Assembly: GCF_036370855.1 (NCBI RefSeq)
Contig: NC_088112.1
Span: forward strand, 17,786,469-17,850,468
Direction: 5' to 3'
DNA from: Dromaius novaehollandiae
Taxonomy: Eukaryota; Chordata; Aves; Casuariiformes; Dromaiidae
Length of the DNA stretch: 64,000 nt
Part shown: positions 55,790 to 64,000 of the stretch, piece after piece
Numbering within the stretch: position 1 is the first letter of the stretch
Layout of the letters: every line of letters begins with the position of its first letter
Notes under the pieces: generated by a model
Seen by the model: only the letters and a program-made list of their open reading frames with translations
Told to the model about the DNA's origin: nothing
Databases searched by the model: none
Program-made: the position numbers and the translations under genes

Positions 55790-56110
55790 GTTTACCCGAA
55801 GGGCCAGCACATACTTGTTTTTTTAGTTATGAAAATATCTTAAATAAATAAGATCTTTTATAGTCTCATAATCTTTATTTGTTGTTGGGCTTTTTTAATA
55901 CCTTTCAGGATTTATTAGCTCTGTGAAAGGAAAACAACCTAAAATCTGATAATCTGCAATATCTCTGCTCAGGCTGTTGAGTTGATTGCACTTTACAAGA
56001 CTTTGTGACATACTAATTATTTCATTGGAGCTGCAGCTGTAATAAGATTATTACTAGGTTATTGGCATTAAATATAATAATAGCCACAAGGTTTTAAAGC
56101 TGCTACATAC
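55790..56110. promoter_or_regulatory. candidate conserved non-coding element
   Basis: AT-rich unique sequence. About eight TAAT/ATTA cores fall in 85 bases at about 56010-56095 (ACTAATTATTTC, CTGTAATAAGATTATTACTAGG, GGCATTAAATATAATAATAGCC), next to the palindrome AGCTGCAGCT. An acceptor-like CTTTTTTAATACCTTTCAG ends near 55909 but has no partner donor. Confidence 0.3.
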
Positions 56111-56423
56111 ATTAGATATGGGATTAAATGTATGACTGATTACACTGCAACTTATTCTTCCCAGTACTGTGCCCAGATGAACTGGGAAAATGCTGATTCT
56201 TTTTCTGATAAGAACTTGAGCTCCTATTGGTTTTGTAGCAGCAGAATTAGGGTCACAGAAATATCCCAACACAGGGAAATCAAAATATCTTTTAGGTTGG
56301 TAGCTGATCTACCAAAGATCTGCCTCTAATATGTATGCAGGAGTTGGGCTCCACATTCAGAAAAAGCAGAGGGGAGCATAGCACTGATTTCTTCAAACTG
56401 TTCCCCAAATGACCAAAGAGTCA

Positions 56424-56455
56424 TGGGAAATGGGGCACTTTTGACCATTTTCCCA
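56424..56455. repeat. imperfect hairpin, 10-bp arms
   Basis: TGGGAAATGG (56424-56433) pairs with CCATTTTCCCA (56445-56455), leaving one bulged T. The loop is 11 bases. Confidence 0.5.
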
Positions 56456-56699
56456 AGTGATTTCCCTAGTCTGTTCTTTGAGAGATGTTAGCTTAGCCCC
56501 ATTCCCCCTAGAAAAGCTATCTGGATTGAAAGGCCTAAGACCTCCAAGATCAACAAGAAATTAGCAAGCACAGATGGGAAATCAAGTCCTGTCACTAACT
56601 TTTGATGGGCAGTAAGATCTTTAGGATAAGTGAGAAGGTTAAAAGGAAATGTGATGCTTAAAGGACTTTCTTACAGTCCATACTGATTTGGATTAACAG

Positions 56700-56784
56700 G
56701 TCTCTGATGTTAGAAGCACTGTTCCCTGATCGGAGGGAGTTCCTCACACTGGAGCTATGCTGGGCCCCCAGAGCTCAGTCTAAG
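56700..56784 (+). other. candidate exon A, unknown gene
   Basis: Preceded by an AG at 56698-56699 with a poor pyrimidine tract (a better acceptor, CTTTCTTACAG, ends at 56676). Followed by a consensus donor (AAG then GTGAGC). The 85 bases are open from G-TCT-CTG-ATG to the last AAG codon. With exon B, starting at 56898, it leaves a 113-bp intron, short but within vertebrate range. The 28-residue peptide matches nothing I know. Confidence 0.15.
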
Positions 56785-56897
56785 GTGAGCAACGATAAGA
56801 TAACTCATGTGGGTGAAAAAACAGGGATGGTAGAAATAGTAAAGAGGGGAAAAGGCTTAAAAATGCAGGTATCTGTTATCTCATATATCTGTTTCAG

Positions 56898-57002
56898 GAT
56901 CTGTTGAAGTGCAGCTATGTGTTCAAAGATCTTATTCTGGGTTTTACCCCAAGTCAGTCTGTATGGAGTTCAGTCTGGGGTGTTGGAAATGGCTGGATGT
57001 GA
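56898..57002 (+). other. candidate exon B, terminal, unknown gene
   Basis: Preceded by a good acceptor (TCTCATATATCTGTTTCAG, ending 56897). Joined in phase 0 to candidate exon A, the frame stays open for 34 codons and stops at TGA, 57000-57002. The joined product would be about 62 residues with no domain I recognise. It may be a small ORF in a lncRNA, or accidental. Confidence 0.13.
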
Positions 57003-57565
57003 TGCTGGTTGAGCCACTCCTCTACGTGCTGTGGTGTACTTCCCCTAGCCCAGATGGACCATCTGAGGCTGAGTGGATATTCGACTCCTTGGGATGTACA
57101 GACTGTAACATTGCCACCTACACTTGCTCTGTCACTCTTCATAATCAGCCGTTTAGCTGGCATAAGACAAATTTGTCATTTGTACCAGCTGGCGCAACAC
57201 AAGCTTTGGGACTGTTTAAACTGGAGAGGTCTGCCCTGGTTGACATCCCACTGGAACTGAGATCTATGAAGGTGCCAACAACAGTTGAAGCTTGCTAAAG
57301 CTTTTTTTCAAACCTCGAGGTGAATGAATAGCGGCGTGGGTGAGGCAACTGTAGGCTCTTGACGTGTTTATATTCTGCCGTACCCTGAACTGAAGATGGC
57401 CAGTCTCCTTCCAACCTCAGCATAAGTCTTGGTGGGACCTGGTGAGAGAAGTGTTATGTCCTGCTAGAGCAGAGGCAGCTGACGGTTGCGATGCTGAGGT
57501 GTCGCACAAACCATGTTCAGCTCTTGCTTCCCCTGGCCTGAAGACAGCCCAACTGTAGGATTAAC

Positions 57566-57728
57566 GAGCCAAATTCTCATCTCAGTTAATTTTCTGGAGT
57601 TGTCCCACACTCATCCTGAAAAAAATCAGTCTTGCTCTGTTCAGGAAAGCCAGCAAAGTTTTGCTCCCAATTAAGTCAATGGGAACTTTGCCATTGACTA
57701 CAGCAGGTTTGGGTTTCATTTGCAGTTG
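57566..57728. mobile_element. ancient amniote repeat
   Basis: GAGCCAAATTCTCATCTCAGTTAATTTTCTGGAGTTGT, then CAGCAAAGTTTTGCTCCCAATTAAGTCAATGGGAACTTTGCCATTGACTACAGCAGG. The mirrored TCAATGGGAACTTTGCCATTGACT...GCAG wording is a hallmark of old, short repeats abundant in crocodilians and turtles and sparse in birds. It is the clearest copy of this type here. Confidence 0.6.
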
Positions 57729-57889
57729 AGGGCTTTCAGTTTAATTTAACTATTCCCTACTAGAGAAGGCAGTAATTTCCCAAACCTGAAATAAATACTT
57801 GGCATCCTCTAAACCAAGTACTTCCCATCTAAAGGTGCATTGCATCTCCCATAAAGGCTGCTGGAATATTTGGCTGGCCAGGATGCTTC

Positions 57890-58325
57890 TCTTTGATGCT
57901 GAATCAACAGCTTTAATTAAGCATGATGACAGAATATGAGGACTTCTATGCAATTATGGCAATGGCACCACCTGCCTCCAATTAAGCTGCCAAAACATTT
58001 GGTCTAAAATGGTGCAATGAATAAGAAAAAAAATTATCCAATATTTTGGCAGTTCAGCAAGAGACTGGCTTTCCTCACATAATTAGCTTTAACAAAGTGT
58101 TGTTAATCTGATTTCTGATTAATAGACTATTTAATCTTATAGCAGTCTGACAAGACTGCGAGCTACCTCCTGTTTGTTTCCACCAAAATCTGAAATTTCT
58201 AACAGTTGAAATGACATTTTTATATGAGAAACATTAGATTTTCTTATTTTCATTGTTCTTCGCAAGAGCCCCAAAGGTTACATTCTTAGAATTCACTGAA
58301 CTTTAAAGCTTTTCATTAAGTTGGA
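57890..58325. promoter_or_regulatory. candidate conserved non-coding element
   Basis: A 430-bp unique, AT-rich block: GCTTTAATTAAGCATGATGACAG, TGCAATTATGGCAATGGCACCACCTGCC, CTCCAATTAAGCTGCC, CATAATTAGC, TTGTTAATCTGATTTCTGATTAATAG, TATTTAATC. Homeodomain cores recur at roughly 40-60 bp intervals with E-box-like CACCTG and NFI-like TTGGCAG. No repeats, no frame. Confidence 0.38.
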
Positions 58326-59260
58326 AGCCAGAGGAAAAGCTATTTTTTTCCTCTTCCTAATTCCTTGCACAGAGAAGTCCCTGGTATGACTTACTGGAGG
58401 GAGGAGGGGTGCCCAGAAACTTTGCAAACTCTGCATGTCTTTGTGCTGCTGGTCAGCTGGCCGCAAGTATCAGTTTTGTTGGCTGCCGTGATGCCCGCGG
58501 GTGCTCGGCGGCTGATGGTCTCACCCTAGCCGTGCTTCTCAGGTTGGACTTAGTGACAACAAGGGGGGATATATAATGCGTAACAACAGCAAAGCAGCCC
58601 TACTGCTTTTTCAGGACTTGTGTGGCCGTTTGGGTGTCAGAGCTGTTAATGTAACCTGGCATGTTAAATCAGACATGATCAACGCTGTAAAAGAGCCAAG
58701 CATACCAGTGGTACAGATGGACGGCAGATAACGAAAGCAGCCGTGGTTGAGCAGGGAAGAACTGCTCATCAAACCACATTAATATACGGGACTTACATTT
58801 CCAAAAAGCGGCATTTGAATGCCAGGATGAAAACAGGTAACTCTGTATTCATTGTAGGTGCCAATTTTAGCTCTAAAGACAGGTTTTCAGCAGCTGTCTT
58901 GTGTCCTGGTCTGGCTGGTAAATGCCTTAACTAGTCTTTGGGCATGATTTTTCCACTGCTTGCCCCCTGTAACTATTGGTCACTGCGTTAAGTGGGTGCA
59001 AGTAGTTCCCACCCATCGGGGTGTTTTGTTTCTGTTCTGTTCTCCCTGCTGAGGCTCTTTTCCTCTAGCAGCAATGTCCAGGCTGGGTTCTCTATTCCCA
59101 AGGCACCTGCAAAGCCTTGACCAGCTTTAAAAGTCAGAGGAATTTCAAGGAGGTCCAAGAACTTAGTGGCAGTCAGACTATTATTAGAGATGGTGGTTAA
59201 TTCAGAGGGTTTGTTTCAGTTTTCTCAGCCTGAAGTGATGCCAAGGGCAGTCTCCTTGTA

Positions 59261-59291
59261 CCCTGGTATACAGGGTATTATATACAGGGTT
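59261..59291. repeat. palindrome plus 14-bp direct repeat
   Basis: ACCCTG (59261-59266) and CAGGGT (59272-59277) form a dyad. ATACAGGGT occurs at 59269-59277 and again at 59283-59291, so the right arm has been duplicated with a 14-bp period. Confidence 0.5.
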
Positions 59292-59440
59292 TACAGGCAG
59301 CAGCAATACCAAGGTACTCCCCACGCGCTGGGACGTCGGCACACCGTAAAAGCCACGATCCCTAACAACTCCCCAAACTTGTCAAAACTCCACCCTGCTG
59401 CTCCAAAACAGCAGCAACAAACCTTAGATGACCTCACCAC

Positions 59441-59466
59441 ACTTGCACATCAGACTTGCACATCAA
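59441..59466. repeat. 13-bp tandem duplication
   Basis: ACTTGCACATCAG is followed directly by ACTTGCACATCAA; 12 of 13 positions agree, suggesting a fairly recent slippage duplication. Confidence 0.7.
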
Positions 59467-59689
59467 ATGCTTACGTCTTCCCCCCCCCACACACTCTCTA
59501 TCTTGTTTATTAAATATGTTTTCAGGTGCAGATTTCAGAGTACCCTATGCTTACTTTTTAACGTGCTTTGTCAGATTTATTTCTGACTGATCCAAGAGCG
59601 GAACATGAAATGAGCTCCTGAGCCAGTCTATGGGAGGAGATGGTTAGGGTCAGTGTAATGTTTTCCATGATGGAAGTACACACTGCTGA

Positions 59690-59975
59690 GTAAATATGGG
59701 AAGGAATTGCATATTATTTGACTAGCTGCTAATTACAGTGAGCTCTTCATGACTGAGCTTCCTTTAAAAAAAATAAAAGCCAGATGCCTCAAAATTCTGA
59801 TATTTAGTTCCTTTGGAGAAAATGGTCTGCTAAATAAAACAAGTATTATTGCTCTAGTTTGTATCACACTGCTTTTGCATGCTAATCTCAAGCTCCCCTG
59901 AGATAATTTGACAAGAAGGCCATTACTGCAAATTTAAGCATGACCTAGAAAGGATTTATTTTTCACGTACCATGT
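59690..59975. promoter_or_regulatory. candidate conserved non-coding element
   Basis: GAATTGCATATTATTTGACTAG, GCTGCTAATTACAGTGAGC, TTTTGCATGCTAATCTC and GATAATTTGAC in unique AT-rich sequence. POU-like TGCAT/GCATGCTAAT words and homeodomain cores co-occur. No repeat or frame is present. Confidence 0.33.
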
Positions 59976-60796
59976 TTATTCTTTGCTATTGTTTTTTGTT
60001 TTCCTTTGTTCTAAACAGCCTAGTGTTTTGGGGTTGCTTTTCTTCGTCTTTCTTTCCTCCTTGGTTTTTTTGAATCTCATGACTGTAGTGGCATAACTCA
60101 TCCCAAAATAAGCATGTTGCTTTCAAATAAAATGCAAGAGCAAGGCTAGAAAATGTCATATGTAAAGAATGGAGTTTTTATGGAAAACACTAGGATTGTT
60201 TGGAAAAACTATCTTTGCAGAAAGTTAAGGAAAGTTGACTTCCATTTTTTTTTATTTTACTAGAAAACTTGGCTGTAAAATTGCATTATTATAGACACTT
60301 GAGCTTTCACTATAGATGTTCTCTAAAAGCCTTCCATTGTCCAACAGCACCGATTGGCCAGCAGAATTAAGTAAATGTTAATGAAAGCCAAGGTATTACA
60401 GAGAGCAGGATTAAACATTCTTTTTTCAATAGCTCAAATTTGGTTCCTTTTTTTCTAGTGTTATTGTAACTGTTTTGGTCTCTAGCTGTGATGTCCATGC
60501 AGGATATCCAATGTAGGAACAAGCAAGGAACAAAACCAAACACTTGAGAATCTTCCCGCTTCAGGGTTTGCTTATAAATTGTGAAGAATTAAAAGGCCAC
60601 AGTTATCTGTCTCCCTTTTGCCCTTTGCAGGTCACGTGAGAGCTCTTACTATTTTTGTAATATAACACATGGAAACGAAGTGTGTAACCTTTCTCAAAGG
60701 GTTCTCAAAGCTCTGTGCCATCTTCCCTCACTAAGCCCTCCAAATGTGTCATACTCGCAGCCAGGAGAAATAAATCCTCTCTGGCTTCCCGTTAAT
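59976..60796. other. AT-rich, no clear feature
   Basis: T-rich runs at 60246-60253 and 60421-60427; a CCTTCCATTGTCCAAC near 60331. CTCGCTTT-type CpG text does not begin until about 60797. No gene recognised. Confidence 0.42.
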
Positions 60797-61460
60797 ACGT
60801 GGCCGTTGAGTGTGTGCGCGATAGCAAAGCCTCTCTGCCGGAGCCTGTGCCTTTCCTCCCCTTTGCAAGGGGAATTGCAGCAGAAGAAGAGGGGCTGCGA
60901 GTTCCCACGGAGCCCGGAGCCGCGCTCGACGTGGTGCTGCAGCCGCAGCAAGCGTCTGCTGACACCGTGCCAGCTCCTCCTCCTGCAAAATGCATCTAGT
61001 GTCCAGCCCGCTTGACCCCCTGTCTGAGGAACTTGTTTTGCCATTTGTCACTGCCACATGTTTCTTTATTCTGCCTCAGTCACTCGCTTTGCCACTCGTT
61101 TGGCTCCCTGCGTAATGAACTCCGCCAGCCAATTGACTCGCTGGGTAATTATCCCGGCCGCTCGCTTTGTTCTCGGCGTATTAATCACCGTGTTGAAGGG
61201 GCCGGGGGGCAGGTGCTGGGCAGCCCCCGGGCAGGGGGAAGCCTGAGGGCAGCCGCCGGGGAGGCCTCGGTACGGCTGCCCCAGCTGCGCAGCCAGGCCG
61301 CTGCTCGCTGCTGCTCTCCACTGCCCCACGTTTGAGGCCGGTGCCCAGCAGGACCTCCTCCGGTAACTGCCCTCCTTTGCTGTCACGTCTGTCCGCCTCT
61401 GGCAGCTTCTCTGACAAACTTCCCCGCGCATTTTGCCCCATCCCGCTGGTGTGCACCTCG
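60797..61460. promoter_or_regulatory. CpG island, candidate promoter region
   Basis: By hand count about 45 CpGs in 660 bp, the largest CpG-rich block in the window, next to CpG-poor DNA at 60.0-60.7 kb. It includes a core at 61081-61195 where CpGs and ATTA motifs alternate. The long minus-strand frame through it (223 codons, 61066-61737) and plus-strand frames are typical of GC-rich DNA. If it is a promoter, the candidate non-coding exon at 63026 would be a plausible downstream exon on the plus strand. No TATA box or defined start site is visible. Confidence 0.5.
61081..61195. promoter_or_regulatory. CpG- and homeodomain-rich core
   Basis: TCACTCGCTTTGCCACTCG, then CTGCGTAATGAACTCCGCC, AGCCAATTGACTCGC, GGGTAATTATCCCGGCC, GCTCGCTTTGTTCTCGG and CGTATTAATCACCG. 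CTCGCTTTG occurs twice about 80 bp apart. Four ATTA/TAAT cores sit among eleven CpGs. CpGs kept next to AT-rich motifs suggest unmethylated, constrained sequence. Confidence 0.42.
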
Positions 61461-63025
61461 CCTTTGCTCTCCAAATTACCTGCAAGGCATCCACGAATGC
61501 TTTGTTTGGTTTGAGCCGGGGGGTGTTTTTCCAGGATGCCTCGGAAAAACCATCTGACTTAGCATGGCAAGTGTAGCTTGCAGACAATTTATACATCCTC
61601 CTCACAGAAGATAAACCTCTTAGTGTATGCCATATGCTGCAAAGTGGCTCTTGCCACCTGGCTGAAATGCTAGATCCCTTCCTTGCCTCTTTGCTCATCT
61701 GTTCATCCTCAGAGCAGCAGCCCCTTGGAGCCAGCAAGTCTTGTTTGGAGATTAATCCCTACCTTGGACTCAGCAGGCAACGCAGACAAAAGTTTTCAAT
61801 GTTGTTGGGAGCTGATGCCTTTCAGAACAGAATAACGTACTTTGAAAAACTAGTTTGCCTGCCTGCCTACTGTTCTGAGCGATGTGTTTTTCTCTCCTGG
61901 TGCACTTTTCCTTCAATCTGCCCAGGCTGAGCTTTGTTCTGCCCACCCTGCCCAGCTATTATGGCTTCACTTCTAGCCCCTTTATTGCTTGATCAAATTT
62001 TGCACTGCTCCATTCCCTGTTGGATACACTTCTTCAGCTTGAAAAACACAATCCGGCACCAAGACCAAACAGACTTCCAATCTCATTTTCCTTGATGGTC
62101 TTTCCTAGTTTGTCCAGATAGATAAAATCTCCTATTACTAGGACTTTGGCCTCTCCATAGCCTTTTACATCGACTGGTTATTTCATAGTCCAGTTATTCT
62201 TCTTCCTTAGATGGCCTGTAACAAAGTCTTGTAAATAGCTTTTTAAAATCCTTTCCCTTTGCTAAATGCCTTGCAATTGTGTGTAACCAGCAACGTCCTG
62301 CAGTGCTTACTTTTCTAAAGCACCAGAGAAAATAAACCCCCAAATGCATTTCTGAGACATAAAGCCACAAGTCTATATTGTGCAATCAAGTGCGCTGCAG
62401 ATATTTCACCTGATTTTGATTGAGGTAGCTCCACAGGCAGCAGCTCTCCAGCTTCGGTAGTTAGTGTGGCATTGACGTGAGCTACGTTGCTGCCCAGCCC
62501 TGCGCGGACGAGGCGATGCCCTCGCAGGATGCTGTACCATGCTCAGTGCAGACTTGCTCGTTCAGAGCTACATCGTGGATCTCAACGTGGCACACTGGTG
62601 GTGTGACGGACTTGAACAGTTTGTTCACGTTAAGGGGAAGCAAGTATTCCCCCTCATCCCAACTTGTCTTTGGTCTCCAGATTTTACGTTCCCTAATGTG
62701 TTCCTCGGAGAGCCTGTTGTTGGTGGTTTTGTTTTGCAAGAGTACGAGTTCTTTGGCTGACTAATACATACACAAATCATCTTTCCTGGCTTGGTTTTCC
62801 CATAACTTTCTCCTAACAAAAGGAGAAGAAGTAATCGCATCTCAGGCTGCACTGGTCTCTCCTGCCTGTATTCAGTCTGGAGCAAGATAAGGCTATTCTG
62901 CTGGGAAGAGATCTAAAGTTCACAATCTGGAGTTTTCTTTCTCAAGTTTATTATTTCATCTTCAAAAGAAATGAGTTCATGTGTGAAATATGACTGTTCT
63001 TTTCATGCCCTTTTTTTTTCTTAAG
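61461..63025. other. non-coding between CpG island and candidate exon
   Basis: GC declines from 61.5 kb. The tail of the long minus-strand frame (to 61737) is unrecognised. 61950-62460 is AT-richer and plain. 62470-62640 has scattered CpGs, with 73-95-codon frames on both strands that shadow one another. No repeat is recognised. A pyrimidine tract begins at about 63008. Confidence 0.4.
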
Positions 63026-63173
63026 CGTCTCTGCTCTGGAGGAGTTGCTGTCTCTCCCGACAACTTCGGGCTGCAGTAAACCTGCCTGAAAATGCCGTGA
63101 AAGCTAGTTCTGACTGGTGCGGGCAGTGCGTCTGCGGCAATGCGATTTCAGCACAGGAAATGACATGACTAAG
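63026..63173 (+). other. candidate exon, possibly 5' UTR with start codon
   Basis: A T-rich tract (CCCTTTTTTTTTCTTAAG) ends at 63025, and a consensus donor (AAG then GTGAGT) begins at 63174, giving a 148-bp segment. All three frames contain stops, so it is not an internal coding exon. One ATG (63165-63167, G at -3) is followed by ACT AAG up to the splice site and could start a protein continued in a later exon. The segment is CpG-bearing (about seven) and lies 1.6 kb downstream of the CpG island. Alternatives are a lncRNA exon or chance. Confidence 0.3.
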
Positions 63174-64000
63174 GTGAGTTCCCCAGCTTGAAATTTAAGA
63201 GCAATTATAACATCATTAGTGGTTGCTTTGGCTTGGGTTGTTGCTATTTTGAATTAGGCATGGGTCAGTGGGAAAATAGGGCAGCAGTGGCGATATCCTA
63301 ACACGGTCTGGTGCACCGTCTGCTCACCCAGGTGGAATTTGGGGGAGGAGGGGACAACTTTGCATTCGCCCCCAGGTCAGTCCCTACCTTTGCAGATGTA
63401 CAAGCTCAAGGCTGCAAGTACAGGGAACTCTGGCAGAAAGGAGGAAGGAAACACAATCCTGACAAAGAGCTCTAGCTAAAGATTAACTTCGCTGACTAAT
63501 TGAATGCTGGCAATGAAAGATGTTAAAACAAATACACCAGAGAACTGGACTGTATTTTTCCTCTCCATCTGCTGATGGAGGGCTGTGTTGCCTCTTGTCT
63601 GGGCTGGCATCTTTGGATATTAAATAAACCCAGTCTCCTTCTGTGATATAGTACACAGAAGTTAATTCAGCTCCATTAGGAAAGTCTGCAACACAAAGCA
63701 AGCCAATAATAGCTTTGAGAGTGTGTCCTTCAAGTTATATTTCACACCCACCTGGTACACGGAGATAACAATGTTTACTACCACTTCGTAAGTATAACTA
63801 ACTCCCTGGATGACTAAATCAGAAAGAAATGGAATGAGGCTGTCTGCTCTCCTTCTGTTTTCTATTGTATATATGCATCTTTCTGTAAAAGAGCCTAGGG
63901 TCCAGGATTCCCTCCTAGGGAAAAGCAGGAGCAGGGCAGAGCCGGGGAGGGAAGGGGACGCGTGCAGGCCTGGCTGCCTTGCTGCGGCTGGGACGAGCTG
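63174..64000. other. non-coding (possible intron) to window edge
   Basis: Moderate AT-rich DNA with a short frame at 63483-63701 (minus, unrecognised). The last 80 bases become purine- and CpG-rich (GAGCCGGGGAGGG, GGGACGCGTGC), suggesting another GC-rich segment starts beyond the right edge. Confidence 0.4.

Larger units (their letters stand above)
56111..57560. other. non-coding or unrecognised mini-gene
   Basis: Contains a hairpin at 56424-56455 and the two candidate exons described separately. A 146-codon stop-free stretch (56861-57298) is near chance expectation for a window this size. No domain is recognised. 57300-57560 is plain, with scattered CpGs. Confidence 0.35.
58326..59689. other. 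non-coding, with small tandem duplications
   Basis: 58470-58560 is CpG-bearing (CCCGCGGG). Two small local duplications at 59261-59291 and 59441-59466 are listed separately, followed by a C9 run ending in CACACAC at about 59479. A 115-codon frame (59166-59513) spans both duplications and is unrecognised. Confidence 0.4.

Noticed and set aside
56861..57298. 146-codon stop-free stretch
   Set aside because: By rough estimate one or two of this length are expected by chance in 64 kb at this composition; no known domain.
61066..61737. 223-codon minus-strand frame, the longest in the window
   Set aside because: It lies across the CpG island where stop codons are rare, is shadowed by frames on the other strand, and has no recognisable domain. 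The apparent repeats in its C-terminus come from the recurrent CTCGCTTTG and ATTA words.
1..64000. tRNA, rRNA, U6/7SK RNA, common conserved microRNAs, CRISPR arrays
   Set aside because: I scanned for tRNA B-box text, U6 and 7SK starts, and mature sequences of common vertebrate microRNAs (let-7, miR-9, miR-124, miR-10, miR-125 and others) and found none. No spaced direct-repeat array exists.

Overview
This looks like about 64 kb of vertebrate nuclear DNA, most likely from a bird. The support is indirect. No open frame covers more than about 220 codons and none resembles a known protein. There is no bacterial-style gene packing, and no mammalian Alu, B1 or L1 sequence. GC and CpG content change sharply over a few kilobases. 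The interspersed repeats I can recognise are old and sparse: MIR-type CORE-SINE fragments and short palindromic repeats shared by birds, crocodilians and turtles. A crocodilian or turtle is possible, but I would expect many more of those palindromic repeats there. I could not identify the locus or the flanking genes.

I annotate no protein-coding gene with confidence. The long open frames sit mostly in GC-rich stretches where stops are rare, and their number is about what chance would give. The window reads as an intergenic or intronic region rich in candidate conserved non-coding elements (CNEs), of the kind seen around developmental regulators.

Layout. 1-20 kb: CpG-containing, mixed GC-rich and AT-rich DNA with homeodomain-type AT-rich blocks (3.3-3.6, 4.2-4.8, 7.9-8.6, 9.0-9.35, 16.4-17.1 kb), a short CpG island at 7.1-7.4 kb and several perfect dyads. 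20-31 kb: CpG-poor DNA with MIR fragments and an unusual double palindrome with a POU octamer at 28.2 kb. 31.5-32.6 kb: an isolated GC- and CpG-rich block with a 42-bp tandem duplication carrying YY1-like motifs, plus splice-like signals on the minus strand. 33-60 kb: CpG-poor DNA with more MIR fragments, an ancient palindromic repeat at 52.7 kb, homopolymer C/A junctions at 34.7, 36.5 and 37.5 kb, and AT-rich candidate CNEs at 39.9-40.2, 52.5-52.7, 55.8-56.1, 57.9-58.3 and 59.7-60.0 kb. 60.8-61.5 kb: the strongest CpG-rich block, enclosing a CpG- and ATTA-rich core. About 1.6 kb downstream is a 148-bp segment with good splice signals on both sides (63.03-63.17 kb). Together these are the best hint of a transcription start region, read left to right.

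Candidate exons are reported with low confidence because they rest only on splice-site appearance and open frames. Candidate CNEs rest only on composition and motif content. Both need alignment or transcript data. Motif names (GATA, POU, MEIS/TGIF, YY1) mean a match to a known consensus, not demonstrated binding.
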